Positions 1 through 9,584 of a DNA stretch of 64,000 nucleotides are shown one piece after another (the first letter of the stretch is position 1; the number at the start of each line of letters is the position of its first letter). The notes below the pieces were generated by a model, which saw only the letters and a program-made list of their open reading frames with translations, was not told the origin of the DNA and did not search any database. A program made the translations under genes and the position numbers. This stretch comes from Mycolicibacter arupensis. GTDB lineage: Bacteria; Actinomycetota; Actinomycetes; Mycobacteriales; Mycobacteriaceae. The DNA is taken from positions 1 through 64,000 of the forward strand of contig NZ_MVHH01000011.1 of NCBI RefSeq assembly GCF_002086515.1, given 5' to 3'.

Positions 1-341
1 CCCCTGAGCCCCCCGCTGCCGGCCCCGACGTTCCCGAACAACCCGTGGAGCCCGACCACGGCACAGTGCGCCATGCCTGCAAGCTCGGCCGTGGCACGGG
101 CCTGATGTGCTTCGACATCGGGCCCACCGGGGTTGATCCGGCCGGTGAGCCGTGGTGGGAGCCCGGCGATGACGGGGCGCCGGTCACCGTGGACGATCTG
201 CTGGTCGGGATGATTCACGACGGCACCGTCCCGAGCGGCCCGCTGACCCAGCCGGGGCCGGGAATCGTGTTGTTCCAGGCCGTTCTCGATGACGTCGACG
301 CCAAGGGTGGCCCGGGTGCCGGTTTCGGCCGTCGCACTTAG
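1..341 (+). CDS. C-terminal fragment of an unrecognised protein
   Basis: The frame is open from the left edge of the window, so the start lies outside it. The visible end has a Pro/Ala-rich stretch followed by an acidic, Gly/Pro-rich segment with CFDIGP and EPWWEPGDDG, and stops with TAG at 339-341. A GTG at 45 could serve as a start, but the frame stays open upstream of it, so I read this as a 3' part of a longer gene. It converges on the Ldi-like gene and the two stop codons overlap. No family recognised. Confidence 0.5.
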   Translation, partial: PEPPAAGPDVPEQPVEPDHGTVRHACKLGRGTGLMCFDIGPTGVDPAGEPWWEPGDDGAPVTVDDLLVGMIHDGTVPSGPLTQPGPGIVLFQAVLDDVDAKGGPGAGFGRRT

Positions 342-1768
342 CCGGGCGAGCTTGGGGCAATCCTGACCTCCGTGCGCTCACGCAGCGCAATCGGCAGGCT
401 GGCGGCCCCACCAGCATCGGCGCGCACGGTCGGGCTGACTGCTCCGGTGACGAGGTATTCGGTGTCGGGCTTGAGATTTTGCAATCCCAAGGTGGTCTGC
501 ACCGGGCCGTCGCCGGGGCGCAGGACGAGGTCAAGACCGGTTCCGTCGGAGACGGCGCGCGCCACCAGCACGTCCGGGTAGGCCGCCTCGGCCAGGAAGG
601 GCCCGCGGCGCCAGTGGTCGGGCAGATCCTCGGTGATCAGCCCCCGCATGCGGCTGGGGCCGCCGAATCGGGCGAGCGCCAGGTAGGTGGTGGCCAGCAC
701 GGACATGTTGGCGTTGCGGGCCGCGCCGTGGGCGTGGATGAGCGGGTAACGCTGCTGCACCGAATTGTTCACGGCCGCAACGATGTCCTGGTCGCCGAAT
801 TCGGCCGCGGCGTTGGCCAGCATTCCGTAGGTCGGGCCGCCGGCGCCGGCGCCCATCTTGTAGTTGCCGGCGTCTATCAGTTGCTCGGCCTTGCCCCTGA
901 TCACGATGTGGCCGTCGTCGATGCGCAGGAGCCCGTCGCGCAGGGTGTCCCAGGTGGTGCGTGCCACGTCGGGCATCAGGCTGTCCAGCCAGTACGCGAT
1001 CCAGGCGTCATTGCCGGTGATCAGGCCGGGCAGCGCCATGCCGAATGCGGTGCGGGCGATCACGAAACGGCCGTCCGGGCGGATCCAGCCGTCGCGAAAG
1101 TAACTGATGCGGACCGCCTCCACCAGCTCTTCGGCCCAGCTGCTGCCGTGCAGCCGGTCATGCATCAGCAGGCTGTTGAGCGCAAAGGTGTTGCACAGCG
1201 GGTAGATCAGGTGAGGCTCGCAGGGGTACTGCGGGCAGTGGGGGCGCTTACGCATGTTGCGCACCATCGCCTCGCACAGCGTCGCGAAGTCATAGGGGAA
1301 CCGTCGCCGTGCACTCCACTGCAGTTCCAGACCGCCCGGCTCGCTGAAGCGGCGGTCGGCGTTGAGCGATTCGTACAGCCCGATCATGACGCCGAGATAG
1401 CCGGAGTACATGACGTTGTCGTGTGCGATGGGATCGGGATTCCAGCGGCCATAGCCGGCCAATTGCTCGTAGGCCCAGTAGCGCCAGACACGGCGGTCGC
1501 GCATCTTGTCGATGGCGTTGCGCTGGGCCTCGGCGAGGTAGCCGGTGAACGCCGGGGTGCGGGTGCGCTGGGACAGTGACAGCGCCCAGCCGACATTGTT
1601 GAGCTGGTAGCGCAGCGCGCCCAACAGGAACTGTTCGGTGACGGTGAACCCGTCGAATTGATCCAGCGGCTGCAATGTCAGATCGAGCAGATAACGCAGC
1701 ACCGCCAGGTCTTCTTCGGTGGATTCGCCCACGGTGGCGTTGAGCGCTTCGGCGGTGGTCGTCTTCAC
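338..1768 (-). CDS. Linalool dehydratase/isomerase-like (Ldi-domain) enzyme
   Basis: A 476-residue protein of the Ldi family, whose characterised member from Castellaniella defragrans hydrates myrcene and isomerises linalool/geraniol. The seen match is the block CEPHLIYPLCNTFALNSLLM followed by DRLHG: Cys183, Glu184 and Cys192 keep the spacing of the Castellaniella catalytic Cys170/Glu171/Cys179. A second conserved block is DPIAHDNVMYSGYLGVMIGL at about 112-131. Unlike the Castellaniella enzyme it has no signal peptide, so it is probably cytoplasmic. It starts with GTG overlapping the stop of the upstream membrane gene as GTGA, so the two are translationally coupled. Substrate unknown; a terpenoid or other allylic/tertiary alcohol is an inference. 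Confidence 0.8.
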   Translation of the reverse strand: MKTTTAEALNATVGESTEEDLAVLRYLLDLTLQPLDQFDGFTVTEQFLLGALRYQLNNVGWALSLSQRTRTPAFTGYLAEAQRNAIDKMRDRRVWRYWAYEQLAGYGRWNPDPIAHDNVMYSGYLGVMIGLYESLNADRRFSEPGGLELQWSARRRFPYDFATLCEAMVRNMRKRPHCPQYPCEPHLIYPLCNTFALNSLLMHDRLHGSSWAEELVEAVRISYFRDGWIRPDGRFVIARTAFGMALPGLITGNDAWIAYWLDSLMPDVARTTWDTLRDGLLRIDDGHIVIRGKAEQLIDAGNYKMGAGAGGPTYGMLANAAAEFGDQDIVAAVNNSVQQRYPLIHAHGAARNANMSVLATTYLALARFGGPSRMRGLITEDLPDHWRRGPFLAEAAYPDVLVARAVSDGTGLDLVLRPGDGPVQTTLGLQNLKPDTEYLVTGAVSPTVRADAGGAASLPIALRERTEVRIAPSSPG

Positions 1769-2457
1769 GGCACCCTCCCCAGGGTCGCTGGCGAACTGCG
1801 GGCGAAGGCGCCAGCCGGTGCCTGCGGCTCGGTGTCAGCGTCGAATGGACGCACCGGCAGCATCAGCCAGCCGATCACCGCCAATGCTGCGCCGGTGCCG
1901 TGGAACACGATGTCCCACCACAACGAGCCGTGGTGGTGGGCCAGCATGGCGGCGTGTGCGGCGTGTGCGCTCTGGGGGCCCAGCGCGAAGGCGCGGAACA
2001 GGTGTATGTCGGCGACCCCGAGCGCAAACCACACCACTCCGATACCCGCCAGTGCGCACCCGAAGTGCTCCCGCAGCGGAACCGGGCTGGAGCGCCGGCC
2101 CACGCTTCGCCGCCAGGCCAGGGCACTCAGCGCGGTCGCTATCGCCAACCACACTGTCGTGCGCTCCGCCCACGTCGTGGTGTCGGCCATGCTGTGGGCC
2201 AGTCCGGTACGCAACAGTCCGGCGGTCAACACCACATAGATCAGAACTCCGGCGGCGGACGCGCACAGGGTGCGGTGATCGCGCCCCCGCGGTGACCGCG
2301 GGGGCGCCGGGACGTGCGTGGCCAACGGCTCGCCGCGGGCAGACCGACGTGCCGGTGGCGCAAAGAGATCCAGCGACCCCGGACGTCGGCGAGTCAGCCA
2401 CATCCGGAACCGGAACACCATCGCCATGAGCGATCCGGCGACGAGGCAGCACAGCAT
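1765..2457 (-). CDS. Four-helix membrane protein coupled to the Ldi-like gene
   Basis: 230 residues with about four hydrophobic segments (around 2-18, 64-82, 98-112 and 130-150, with another near 185-205) and His-rich loops (HAAHAAMLAHHHGS). A strong Shine-Dalgarno (AAGGAGGT) lies about 8 nt before the ATG. Its stop overlaps the GTG of the Ldi-like gene, which suggests a two-gene operon and a stoichiometric partner. No named family recognised; it could be a membrane anchor, a substrate channel or a sensor for the enzyme. Confidence 0.7.
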   Translation of the reverse strand: MLCCLVAGSLMAMVFRFRMWLTRRRPGSLDLFAPPARRSARGEPLATHVPAPPRSPRGRDHRTLCASAAGVLIYVVLTAGLLRTGLAHSMADTTTWAERTTVWLAIATALSALAWRRSVGRRSSPVPLREHFGCALAGIGVVWFALGVADIHLFRAFALGPQSAHAAHAAMLAHHHGSLWWDIVFHGTGAALAVIGWLMLPVRPFDADTEPQAPAGAFARSSPATLGRVP

Positions 2458-2541
2458 GGCCTGTGCACCTCCTTCGCCGATGTGGAAAAGGTTGGGCGAC
2501 CAGTTGGCCTCAGCGTCAAGGGGTGGGCGGCTGCCCAGCGA

Positions 2542-3030
2542 TCACGCGGCCGTGGGCTCCGTGCTGCCGGGCACCCCGGGAGCCGGCGAGGGAGTGGCTT
2601 CGGCGGCAGGGGCCCACACCGTGGGGTCTTCGGCCGGGAAGGTTCCGCACTGCTCGGCGATCTCCGGGGCGGCGGATTCCTGCGTGCGGAACAGCGCCGC
2701 GTAGTACGGGAAGACAATGCCGAGCTGATCCACCTCGGCCTGCCGGCCGGCGGCGTCCTTGGCCAGCAGGTTGTTCATCCGCAAGATGATCTGGTCCTGC
2801 AGCACCTTGGGCTCTTGGTTGTACTTCGTCACGATCGCGTCGTAAGCCGGTTGGTCGACGACCTTGGTTGCGGCCATCAACTGATCCAACGAGCACTGCG
2901 TGGTCAGAATCGGTTCCGGAACCGCGTTCGGGTCGTCTGCCGCGGCAACTCCCGCTCCGGCGGCCGCCAGGGCCGCACCAACTGCTGCAAGGCCCGCGGC
3001 GCGCGCGAACCGACTCACTGTGGATGTCAT
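2542..3030 (-). CDS. Secreted DUF5078/hemophore-like small protein
   Basis: 162 residues from the ATG at 3030 (an in-frame ATG at 3051 would add seven). A signal peptide ends near GVAAADD. The mature domain begins TTQCSLDQLMAATKVVDQPA and has a second Cys in AEQCGTF, the two-cysteine helical layout of small exported mycobacterial proteins such as the TB8.4/hemophore-related group. The C-terminus is a Pro/Ala/Ser tail. Heme binding is only a family possibility. It stands alone, 84 bp upstream of the membrane gene on the same strand. Confidence 0.65.
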   Translation of the reverse strand: MTSTVSRFARAAGLAAVGAALAAAGAGVAAADDPNAVPEPILTTQCSLDQLMAATKVVDQPAYDAIVTKYNQEPKVLQDQIILRMNNLLAKDAAGRQAEVDQLGIVFPYYAALFRTQESAAPEIAEQCGTFPAEDPTVWAPAAEATPSPAPGVPGSTEPTAA

Positions 3031-3094
3031 GCGGCGCGACGTTACCAGCATCGGCTTTGTGGGACTCCCGCTTTCGGTCTTAACAAGTGCGGGG

Positions 3095-3436
3095 TCAGGG
3101 CCGCAGCGTCTCCGGGCACAGTTCGGCCTGCGCCGCCTGAATCTGCACGTCGGCGGCCTCGGGGCTGTAGTGGAAGGTGTTGGTCAGTTGGCGGACCAGG
3201 TCGCCGGGGGAGATGCCGGCGCGGTAGGTGCCGGTGTGGCCGTACATCCGCAACTCGGCGCAGATGTAGTGCCCCGAGGTCACTTTGACGTGATCGGCAA
3301 CCGGGATCGGCACCGGGGCGGCATTGACCCGGGCCAGATAGCTGGCGTCGTCGGCGCGGGCTACCGGTGCAGCCAACAGCGCAACGGCTGCCAACAGTGG
3401 TGCGGCGATCCGGGCGGTCACGTGCATGGCGTCCAT
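3095..3436 (-). CDS. Secreted DUF732-type protein
   Basis: 113 residues (an in-frame ATG at 3427 gives 110). Signal peptide with cleavage near ARA-DD, then the DUF732 pattern: YLARVNAAPVPI, a Cys in GHYICAELRM, a GxSPGDL turn and a closing Cys in AELCPETL, giving one probable disulfide. This is a common exported mycobacterial family of unknown role. Confidence 0.7.
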   Translation of the reverse strand: MDAMHVTARIAAPLLAAVALLAAPVARADDASYLARVNAAPVPIPVADHVKVTSGHYICAELRMYGHTGTYRAGISPGDLVRQLTNTFHYSPEAADVQIQAAQAELCPETLRP

Positions 3437-3509
3437 CGTGCCACCGCCGCGCGGACGGGGGGAGACTCTCGGCGCGGCTCAAATCCCCGCGTATCGCCTC
3501 GCGCCTGGC

Positions 3510-3515
3510 TAGGGT
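3510..3515 (+). promoter_or_regulatory. -10 hexamer of leaderless SRPBCC promoter
   Basis: TAGGGT lies exactly 7 nt before the ATG at 3523, with no Shine-Dalgarno, the arrangement of a leaderless mycobacterial transcript. It supports the ATG at 3523 over the longer open frame upstream. Confidence 0.55.
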
Positions 3516-3522
3516 GCCAGCC

Positions 3523-3966
3523 ATGGCAGTCAAGGATTCCCGCGAGGTGGTTATCGAAGCGAGCGCGGAGGAGATCTTCGACGTCCTCGCCGACGTCGAA
3601 TCTGTTCCGTCGTGGTCGCCCCAGTATCAGAGCGCCGAGGTGCTCGACACCCACGACGACGGCCGGCCGCGCCGGGTGCGGATGAAGATCAAGGCAGCGG
3701 GCCTGACCGACGAGCAGGTCGTCGAATACAGCTGGACCGACAACAGCGTCGGCTGGACCCTGGTGTCGGCCGGTCAGCTCAAGGCGCAGGACGCCAAGTA
3801 CACGCTGACCCCGCAGGGCGATAAGACCAAGGTCCGGTTCGACATGGATGTCGACCCGTCGATCCCCATCCCGGGGTTCCTGCTCAAGAGCACCCTCAAG
3901 GGCGGTATGAAGACCGCCACCGACGGTCTGCGCGATCAGGTGCTCAAGATCAAGAAGGGCCGCTGA
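3523..3966 (+). CDS. SRPBCC (START-like) family protein, first of a tandem pair
   Basis: 147 residues with the polyketide cyclase/SRPBCC fold: SREVVIEASAEEIFDVLADV, then SVPSWSPQYQSAEVL and a C-terminal helix ending in lysines. These proteins form a hydrophobic ligand cavity; the ligand is unknown. The next gene is a paralogue in the same orientation, and the pair corresponds by position to Rv0856-Rv0857. The leaderless start is supported by the -10 at 3510. Confidence 0.8.
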   Translation: MAVKDSREVVIEASAEEIFDVLADVESVPSWSPQYQSAEVLDTHDDGRPRRVRMKIKAAGLTDEQVVEYSWTDNSVGWTLVSAGQLKAQDAKYTLTPQGDKTKVRFDMDVDPSIPIPGFLLKSTLKGGMKTATDGLRDQVLKIKKGR

Positions 3967-4010
3967 CTTTCTCCCTGCGATGAACTTCTGCCGCCGGCAG
4001 GACACGGCGT

Positions 4011-4016
4011 TAGGCT
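4011..4016 (+). promoter_or_regulatory. -10 hexamer of leaderless promoter, second SRPBCC gene
   Basis: TAGGCT ends 7 nt before the GTG at 4024. The tandem paralogues therefore each appear to have their own leaderless promoter instead of forming a simple operon. Confidence 0.5.
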
Positions 4017-4023
4017 CGACCTA

Positions 4024-4479
4024 GTGGCTGTTCGAGCATCGCGGGAAGTTGTGATTGGCGCGCCGCCGGAGAAAATCCTCGACGCGCTCGCCGATGTGTC
4101 CGAATTGGCGTCGTGGTCCCCGGTGCACAAGAGCATCGAGATCCTCGACGAGTACGAAGATGGCCGTCCCCATCATGTGCTGGCCACCATCAAGATTCTG
4201 GGCTTGGTGGACAAGGAGATCCTGGAATACCACTGGGGCCCGGACTGGATGGTCTGGGATGCCAAGGCGACGGCCCAGCAGCGCGCCCAGCACGTGGAGT
4301 ACACCCTGACCCGCGAGGGTCCCGACAGCACCCGGGTGCGCTTCGACATCACCGTGGAACCGTCGGGGCCTATCCCGGAATTCATCGTCCGGCGCGCCAG
4401 CAAGCTGGTGCTCAACATCGCGACCGAACAGCTACGTCAGCGAATCATGGGCGAAGACAACGCTACCGAGCAGCAGTAG
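4024..4479 (+). CDS. SRPBCC family protein, second of a tandem pair
   Basis: 151 residues from a GTG start. It shares the layout of its neighbour (SREVVIGAPPEKILDALADV, LASWSPVHKSIEILDEYEDG, late helix KLVLNIATEQLRQRI), indicating tandem duplication followed by divergence. Small-ligand or lipid binding is the family-level expectation. Its end overlaps the end of the convergent dapC by 17 bp. Confidence 0.8.
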   Translation: MAVRASREVVIGAPPEKILDALADVSELASWSPVHKSIEILDEYEDGRPHHVLATIKILGLVDKEILEYHWGPDWMVWDAKATAQQRAQHVEYTLTREGPDSTRVRFDITVEPSGPIPEFIVRRASKLVLNIATEQLRQRIMGEDNATEQQ

Positions 4480-5665
4480 GCCCGTCGCGCAGCGTCTCCA
4501 ACCGCCGGATCGCCTCGTCGATGGTGTCCTCACGTTTGACGAAGGTGAACCGCACCAGGTGATTCCAGACCTCGGGGGCGGTCGCCTCCGATCCGGGCAC
4601 GCAGAACGCCGACAGCGGGATGGCCGCCACTCCGGCCCGGTGCGGCAGTTCGGCGCAGAACGCCGTGCTGTCGTCATAGCCCAGTGGGCGGGGATCTGCG
4701 CACAGGAAATAGGTGCCGAAACTGTCGTGCACTTCGAACCCGACGCCCTCAAGGCCGGCGGTCAAGCGGTCCCGGCGCGCCTGCATGGTGTCCCGTAGGC
4801 CCGCCACCCAGGCGTCCTCGGTGCCCAGCGCCAGCGCCACCGCGGGCTGAAAAGGCGCGCCACCGACGTAGGTCAGGTACTGCTTGGCGGCCCGCACCCC
4901 TGCCAGTAGCTCGGCGGGGCCGCACGCCCAACCGACCTTCCAGCCGGTGCAGTTGAACATCTTCGCCGCGCTCGAGATGGTGACGGTGCGCCGTGCCATC
5001 CCCTCGAAGCCGGCCAAGGGGCGATGGGTGCGTCCGGAGAACACCAGGTGCTCGTAGACCTCGTCGGAGATCACCAGCAGGTCGGCTTCCACCGCAATCC
5101 GGGCGATCTCGGCCAGCTCCGCCTCGGTGAACACCGTGCCGGTCGGGTTGTGAGGCGAGTTGACGATCAGCGCCCGGGTGGCCGGGGTGATGGCCCGCCG
5201 CAGGCTGTCGGCGTCTAGGGCGAACCCGCGGCCGTCGGGCACCAGCGACACACTGATGCGCCGCGCCCCGGCCATGGCGACCACCGGGGAGTAGGAGTCG
5301 TAGAACGGCTCGAGCAGCACCACGTCGGAGCCCGGTTCCACCAGGCCGAGCACCGCGGCGGCGATGGCTTCGGTGGCCCCCACCGTCACCAGGACTTCGG
5401 TGTCGGGGTCGTAGTCGATTCCGTACGCGCGGGCGCGCTGCGCGGCGATGGCCTCACGCAGGGCGGGGATTCCGGGCCCGGGTGGGTACTGGTTGGTGCC
5501 GTCGGTGATCGCGGCCCGGGCGGCTTCGAGCATGGCCGCCGGTCCGTCCTCGTCGGGAAACCCCTGGCCGAGGTTGACCGCGCCGATCCGCGCCGCCAGC
5601 GCCGACATCTCGGCGAAGATCGTGGTGGCATAGGGCTCCAGCCGGGTGACCATCCGCGCCGTCAT
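4463..5665 (-). CDS. dapC: N-succinyldiaminopimelate aminotransferase DapC
   Basis: 400 residues, fold-type I PLP aminotransferase close to Rv0858c, used in the succinylase branch of lysine/meso-DAP synthesis. Visible marks are GQGFPDEDGPAAML, VGATEAIAAAVLGL, SPHNPTG, SDEVYEHLVF and the PLP lysine K235 in SSAAKMFNCTGWK. The ATG at 5665 is preferred because a -10 TAGGCT (minus strand, 5674-5679) lies 8 nt upstream, which suggests a leaderless mRNA. It is divergent from fadA across a 246-bp region with two inverted repeats. Confidence 0.9.
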   Translation of the reverse strand: MTARMVTRLEPYATTIFAEMSALAARIGAVNLGQGFPDEDGPAAMLEAARAAITDGTNQYPPGPGIPALREAIAAQRARAYGIDYDPDTEVLVTVGATEAIAAAVLGLVEPGSDVVLLEPFYDSYSPVVAMAGARRISVSLVPDGRGFALDADSLRRAITPATRALIVNSPHNPTGTVFTEAELAEIARIAVEADLLVISDEVYEHLVFSGRTHRPLAGFEGMARRTVTISSAAKMFNCTGWKVGWACGPAELLAGVRAAKQYLTYVGGAPFQPAVALALGTEDAWVAGLRDTMQARRDRLTAGLEGVGFEVHDSFGTYFLCADPRPLGYDDSTAFCAELPHRAGVAAIPLSAFCVPGSEATAPEVWNHLVRFTFVKREDTIDEAIRRLETLRDGPTAAR

Positions 5666-5699
5666 GGGATCTGAGCCTAAAGGGCGTCGTCCCAGGGTC

Positions 5700-5754
5700 G
5701 AGCGTGAAGCTGGCTTCACGCTCAGGCCACCGGTGTGAAACCAGCTTCACGCTC
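5700..5754. promoter_or_regulatory. Two phased inverted repeats between dapC and fadA
   Basis: The first site is a 24-bp palindrome at 5700-5723 with core GTGAAGCTGGCTTCAC (5704-5719; 11-bp arms, 2-bp centre). The second is GTGAAACCAGCTTCAC at 5735-5750, with the same GTGAA-N6-TTCAC outline. Centres are 31 bp apart, about three helical turns. The region lies about 160-210 bp before fadA and just upstream of dapC. It looks like a double operator; an extragenic repeat element is the alternative. Confidence 0.5.
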
Positions 5755-5911
5755 GGCGGGAGAGCGGTCCCCAACGCACCAACCATCCGGTTGATAGGCC
5801 GCCCTGTTAGGCTGCAAAATCGGGGACTACGCTCCGACCTGGGGTACCACCCGCTCGCGGGGGAACGCAGTCGATCCGCATCGAACACCCAATACTGAAG
5901 AGGAATCGCCC

Positions 5912-7123
<1,212 letters not shown>

Positions 7124-7138
7124 GAGGTTTGAGAAAAA

Positions 7139-9271
7139 ATGGCAGAGAACACCATTCAGTGGGACAAGGACGCGGACGGCATCGTCACGCTGACCCTCGA
7201 CGACCCGACCGGGTCGGCCAACGTCATGAACGACCACTACCGCGAGTCCATGCACAACGCGGTACAGCGGCTCGTTGAGGAGAAGGACTCGGTCACCGGT
7301 GTGGTCCTCACCAGCGCGAAGAAGACCTTCTTCGCCGGCGGCGACCTCAAGGCGATGATCCACGTCGGCCCCGCGGACGCACAGGCCGTGTTCGAGCAGT
7401 GCGAGGGCATCAAGGCCGACCTGCGGACCCTGGAGACCCTGGGCAAGCCGGTCGTGGCCGCCATCAACGGCGCCGCACTCGGCGGTGGCCTGGAGATCGC
7501 CCTGGCGTGTCACCGCCGGATCGCCGCCGACGTCAAGGGCAGCCAGCTCGGCCTGCCCGAGGTCACCCTGGGCCTGCTGCCCGGTGGTGGCGGTGTCGCC
7601 CGGACCGTGCGCATGCTCGGCATCCAGAACGCCTTCATGAACGTGCTGGTTCAGGGCACCCGTTTCACCCCGGCCAAGGCCAAGGCCGCCGGCCTGATCG
7701 ACGAGGTGCTGCCCACGGTCGAGGAGCTGGTGCCCGCCGCCAAGGCGTGGATCAAGGCCAACCCCGACGCCGGTGTGCAGCCGTGGGACGCCAAGGGCTA
7801 CAAGATGCCCGGCGGCACCCCGGCCAGCCCGGCGCTGGCGGCCATCCTGCCGTCGTTCCCGGCCCTGCTGCGCAAGCAGGTCAAGGGGGCCAACATGCCG
7901 GCGCCGCGTGCCATCCTGGCCGCTGCGGTCGAGGGCGCGCAGGTGGACTTCGACACCGCCACCCGTATCGAGACCCGCTACTTCGTCTCGCTGGTCACCG
8001 GCAACGTCGCCAAGAACATGATCCAGGCGTTCTTCTTCGACCTGCAGCACATCAACGGCGGCGGCAGCCGGCCCGAGGGCATCGCGAAGACCCCGATTAA
8101 GAAGATCGGTGTGCTCGGGGCCGGAATGATGGGCGCCGGCATCGCCTACGTGTCGGCTAAGGCCGGCTACGACGTGGTGCTCAAGGACGTTTCCCTGGAG
8201 GCCGCTCAGCGCGGCAAGGGTTACTCGGAGAAGCTGGAAGCCAAGGCGCTCGAGCGGGGCCGTACCACCGCCGAGAAGTCGCAGGCGCTGCTGGACAAGA
8301 TCACCCCGACCGCCGACCCGCAGGATCTGGCCGGCGTCGACTTCGTGATCGAGGCCGTCTTCGAGAGCCAGGAGCTCAAGCACAAGGTCTTCCAGGAGAT
8401 CGAGGACATCGTCGAGCCCAATGCACTGCTGGGATCGAACACCTCCACCCTGCCGATCACCGGCCTGGCGACCGGCGTGAAGCGCCAGGAGGACTTCATC
8501 GGGATCCACTTCTTCTCGCCGGTCGACAAGATGCCGCTGGTGGAGATCATCAAGGGTGAGAAGACCTCCGATGAGGCGCTGGCCCGGGTGTTCGACTACG
8601 TGCTGGCGATCAAGAAGACCCCGATCGTGGTCAACGACAGCCGTGGCTTCTACACCTCGCGCGTGATCGGCACCTTCGTCAACGAGGCGCTGATGATGCT
8701 CGGCGAGGGCGTGGAGCCGGCCAGCATCGAGCAGGCCGGTCTGCAGGCCGGCTACCCGGCAGCCCCGCTGCAGCTCTGCGACGAGCTCAACCTGGAGCTG
8801 ATGCAGAAGATCGCCATCGCCACCCGCGCGGGTGTCGAGGAGGCCGGCGGCACCCTGCCGATCTCGCGCAACGAAGAGGTCGTCGACAAGATGATCGAAA
8901 TCGGTCGTCCGTCGCGTCTGAAGGGTGCGGGCTTCTACGAGTACGTCGACGGCAAGCGCACCGGTCTGTGGTCGGGCCTGCGGGAGACGTTCAACTCCGG
9001 CAGCTCCACCCCGCCGCTGCAGGACATGATCGACCGGATGCTCTTCGCTGAGGTGCTCGAGACCCAGAAGTGCTTCGACGAGGGTGTGCTGACCTCGACC
9101 GCCGACGCGAACATCGGCGCGATCATGGGCATCGGTTTCCCGGCCTGGACCGGCGGCACCGCGCAGTTCATCACCGGCTACCCCGGTGGTAAGGCTGCGT
9201 TCGTGGCGCGGGCCAAGGATCTGGCCGCCAAGTACGGCGACCGGTTCACACCGCCGGCGTCGCTGCTGTAG
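7139..9271 (+). CDS. fadB: Trifunctional beta-oxidation alpha subunit FadB
   Basis: 710 residues. The N-terminal enoyl-CoA hydratase domain (about 10-200) has GGDLKAMI, INGAALGGGLEIALACHRRI and GLPEVTLGLLPGGGG. The 3-hydroxyacyl-CoA dehydrogenase domain starts near 320 with the Rossmann motif IGVLGAGMMGAG and continues with GIHFFSPVDKMPLVEI and the C-terminal dimerisation halves. Together with FadA it carries out hydration, dehydrogenation and thiolysis of fatty acyl-CoAs. Full length for the family. A small membrane-protein gene follows after 13 bp. Confidence 0.93.
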   Translation: MAENTIQWDKDADGIVTLTLDDPTGSANVMNDHYRESMHNAVQRLVEEKDSVTGVVLTSAKKTFFAGGDLKAMIHVGPADAQAVFEQCEGIKADLRTLETLGKPVVAAINGAALGGGLEIALACHRRIAADVKGSQLGLPEVTLGLLPGGGGVARTVRMLGIQNAFMNVLVQGTRFTPAKAKAAGLIDEVLPTVEELVPAAKAWIKANPDAGVQPWDAKGYKMPGGTPASPALAAILPSFPALLRKQVKGANMPAPRAILAAAVEGAQVDFDTATRIETRYFVSLVTGNVAKNMIQAFFFDLQHINGGGSRPEGIAKTPIKKIGVLGAGMMGAGIAYVSAKAGYDVVLKDVSLEAAQRGKGYSEKLEAKALERGRTTAEKSQALLDKITPTADPQDLAGVDFVIEAVFESQELKHKVFQEIEDIVEPNALLGSNTSTLPITGLATGVKRQEDFIGIHFFSPVDKMPLVEIIKGEKTSDEALARVFDYVLAIKKTPIVVNDSRGFYTSRVIGTFVNEALMMLGEGVEPASIEQAGLQAGYPAAPLQLCDELNLELMQKIAIATRAGVEEAGGTLPISRNEEVVDKMIEIGRPSRLKGAGFYEYVDGKRTGLWSGLRETFNSGSSTPPLQDMIDRMLFAEVLETQKCFDEGVLTSTADANIGAIMGIGFPAWTGGTAQFITGYPGGKAAFVARAKDLAAKYGDRFTPPASLL

Positions 9272-9284
9272 TCAGGAGCCAGAC

Positions 9285-9569
9285 GTGGAATCCCCCGAGA
9301 CCCCGTGGTTTCGGGGGATTCTGCGTTTGCTCGACCGGCAGGTGAGCATCGGGGCGTTGATCGAGACCGCGCTGTGGTCCGGCCTGGTCTACGTGATCGC
9401 CGGCGTGCTGTGGCTGTTTCTGAACCCCGGCGGCGTCGAGCGCCTCCAAACGCAGCTTGAGCGCCACTACGGCATACCACCGGCCAGCGTTCACGAGGTG
9501 GCGGCGGTGGCCTCGGTGGCGCTGTGGCCGGCAATGCTGCTGCTGCCCGCCGACGAGTGCGCGGGCTGA
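9285..9569 (+). CDS. Small membrane protein downstream of fadB
   Basis: 94 residues from GTG at 9285, preceded by a Shine-Dalgarno-like AGGAG. It has an amphipathic N-terminus (FRGILRLLDRQVSIGAL), one clear transmembrane segment (LVYVIAGVLWLFL) and a weaker hydrophobic C-terminal segment (VALWPAMLLLP). It lies 13 bp after fadB and is probably cotranscribed. No family recognised. Confidence 0.6.
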   Translation: MESPETPWFRGILRLLDRQVSIGALIETALWSGLVYVIAGVLWLFLNPGGVERLQTQLERHYGIPPASVHEVAAVASVALWPAMLLLPADECAG

Positions 9570-9584
9570 GCCGGGTGCCCGCGG

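Noticed and set aside
5700..5723. 24-bp palindrome as a transcription terminator
   Set aside because: It lies between divergent genes, not at a gene end, and has no T-tract.
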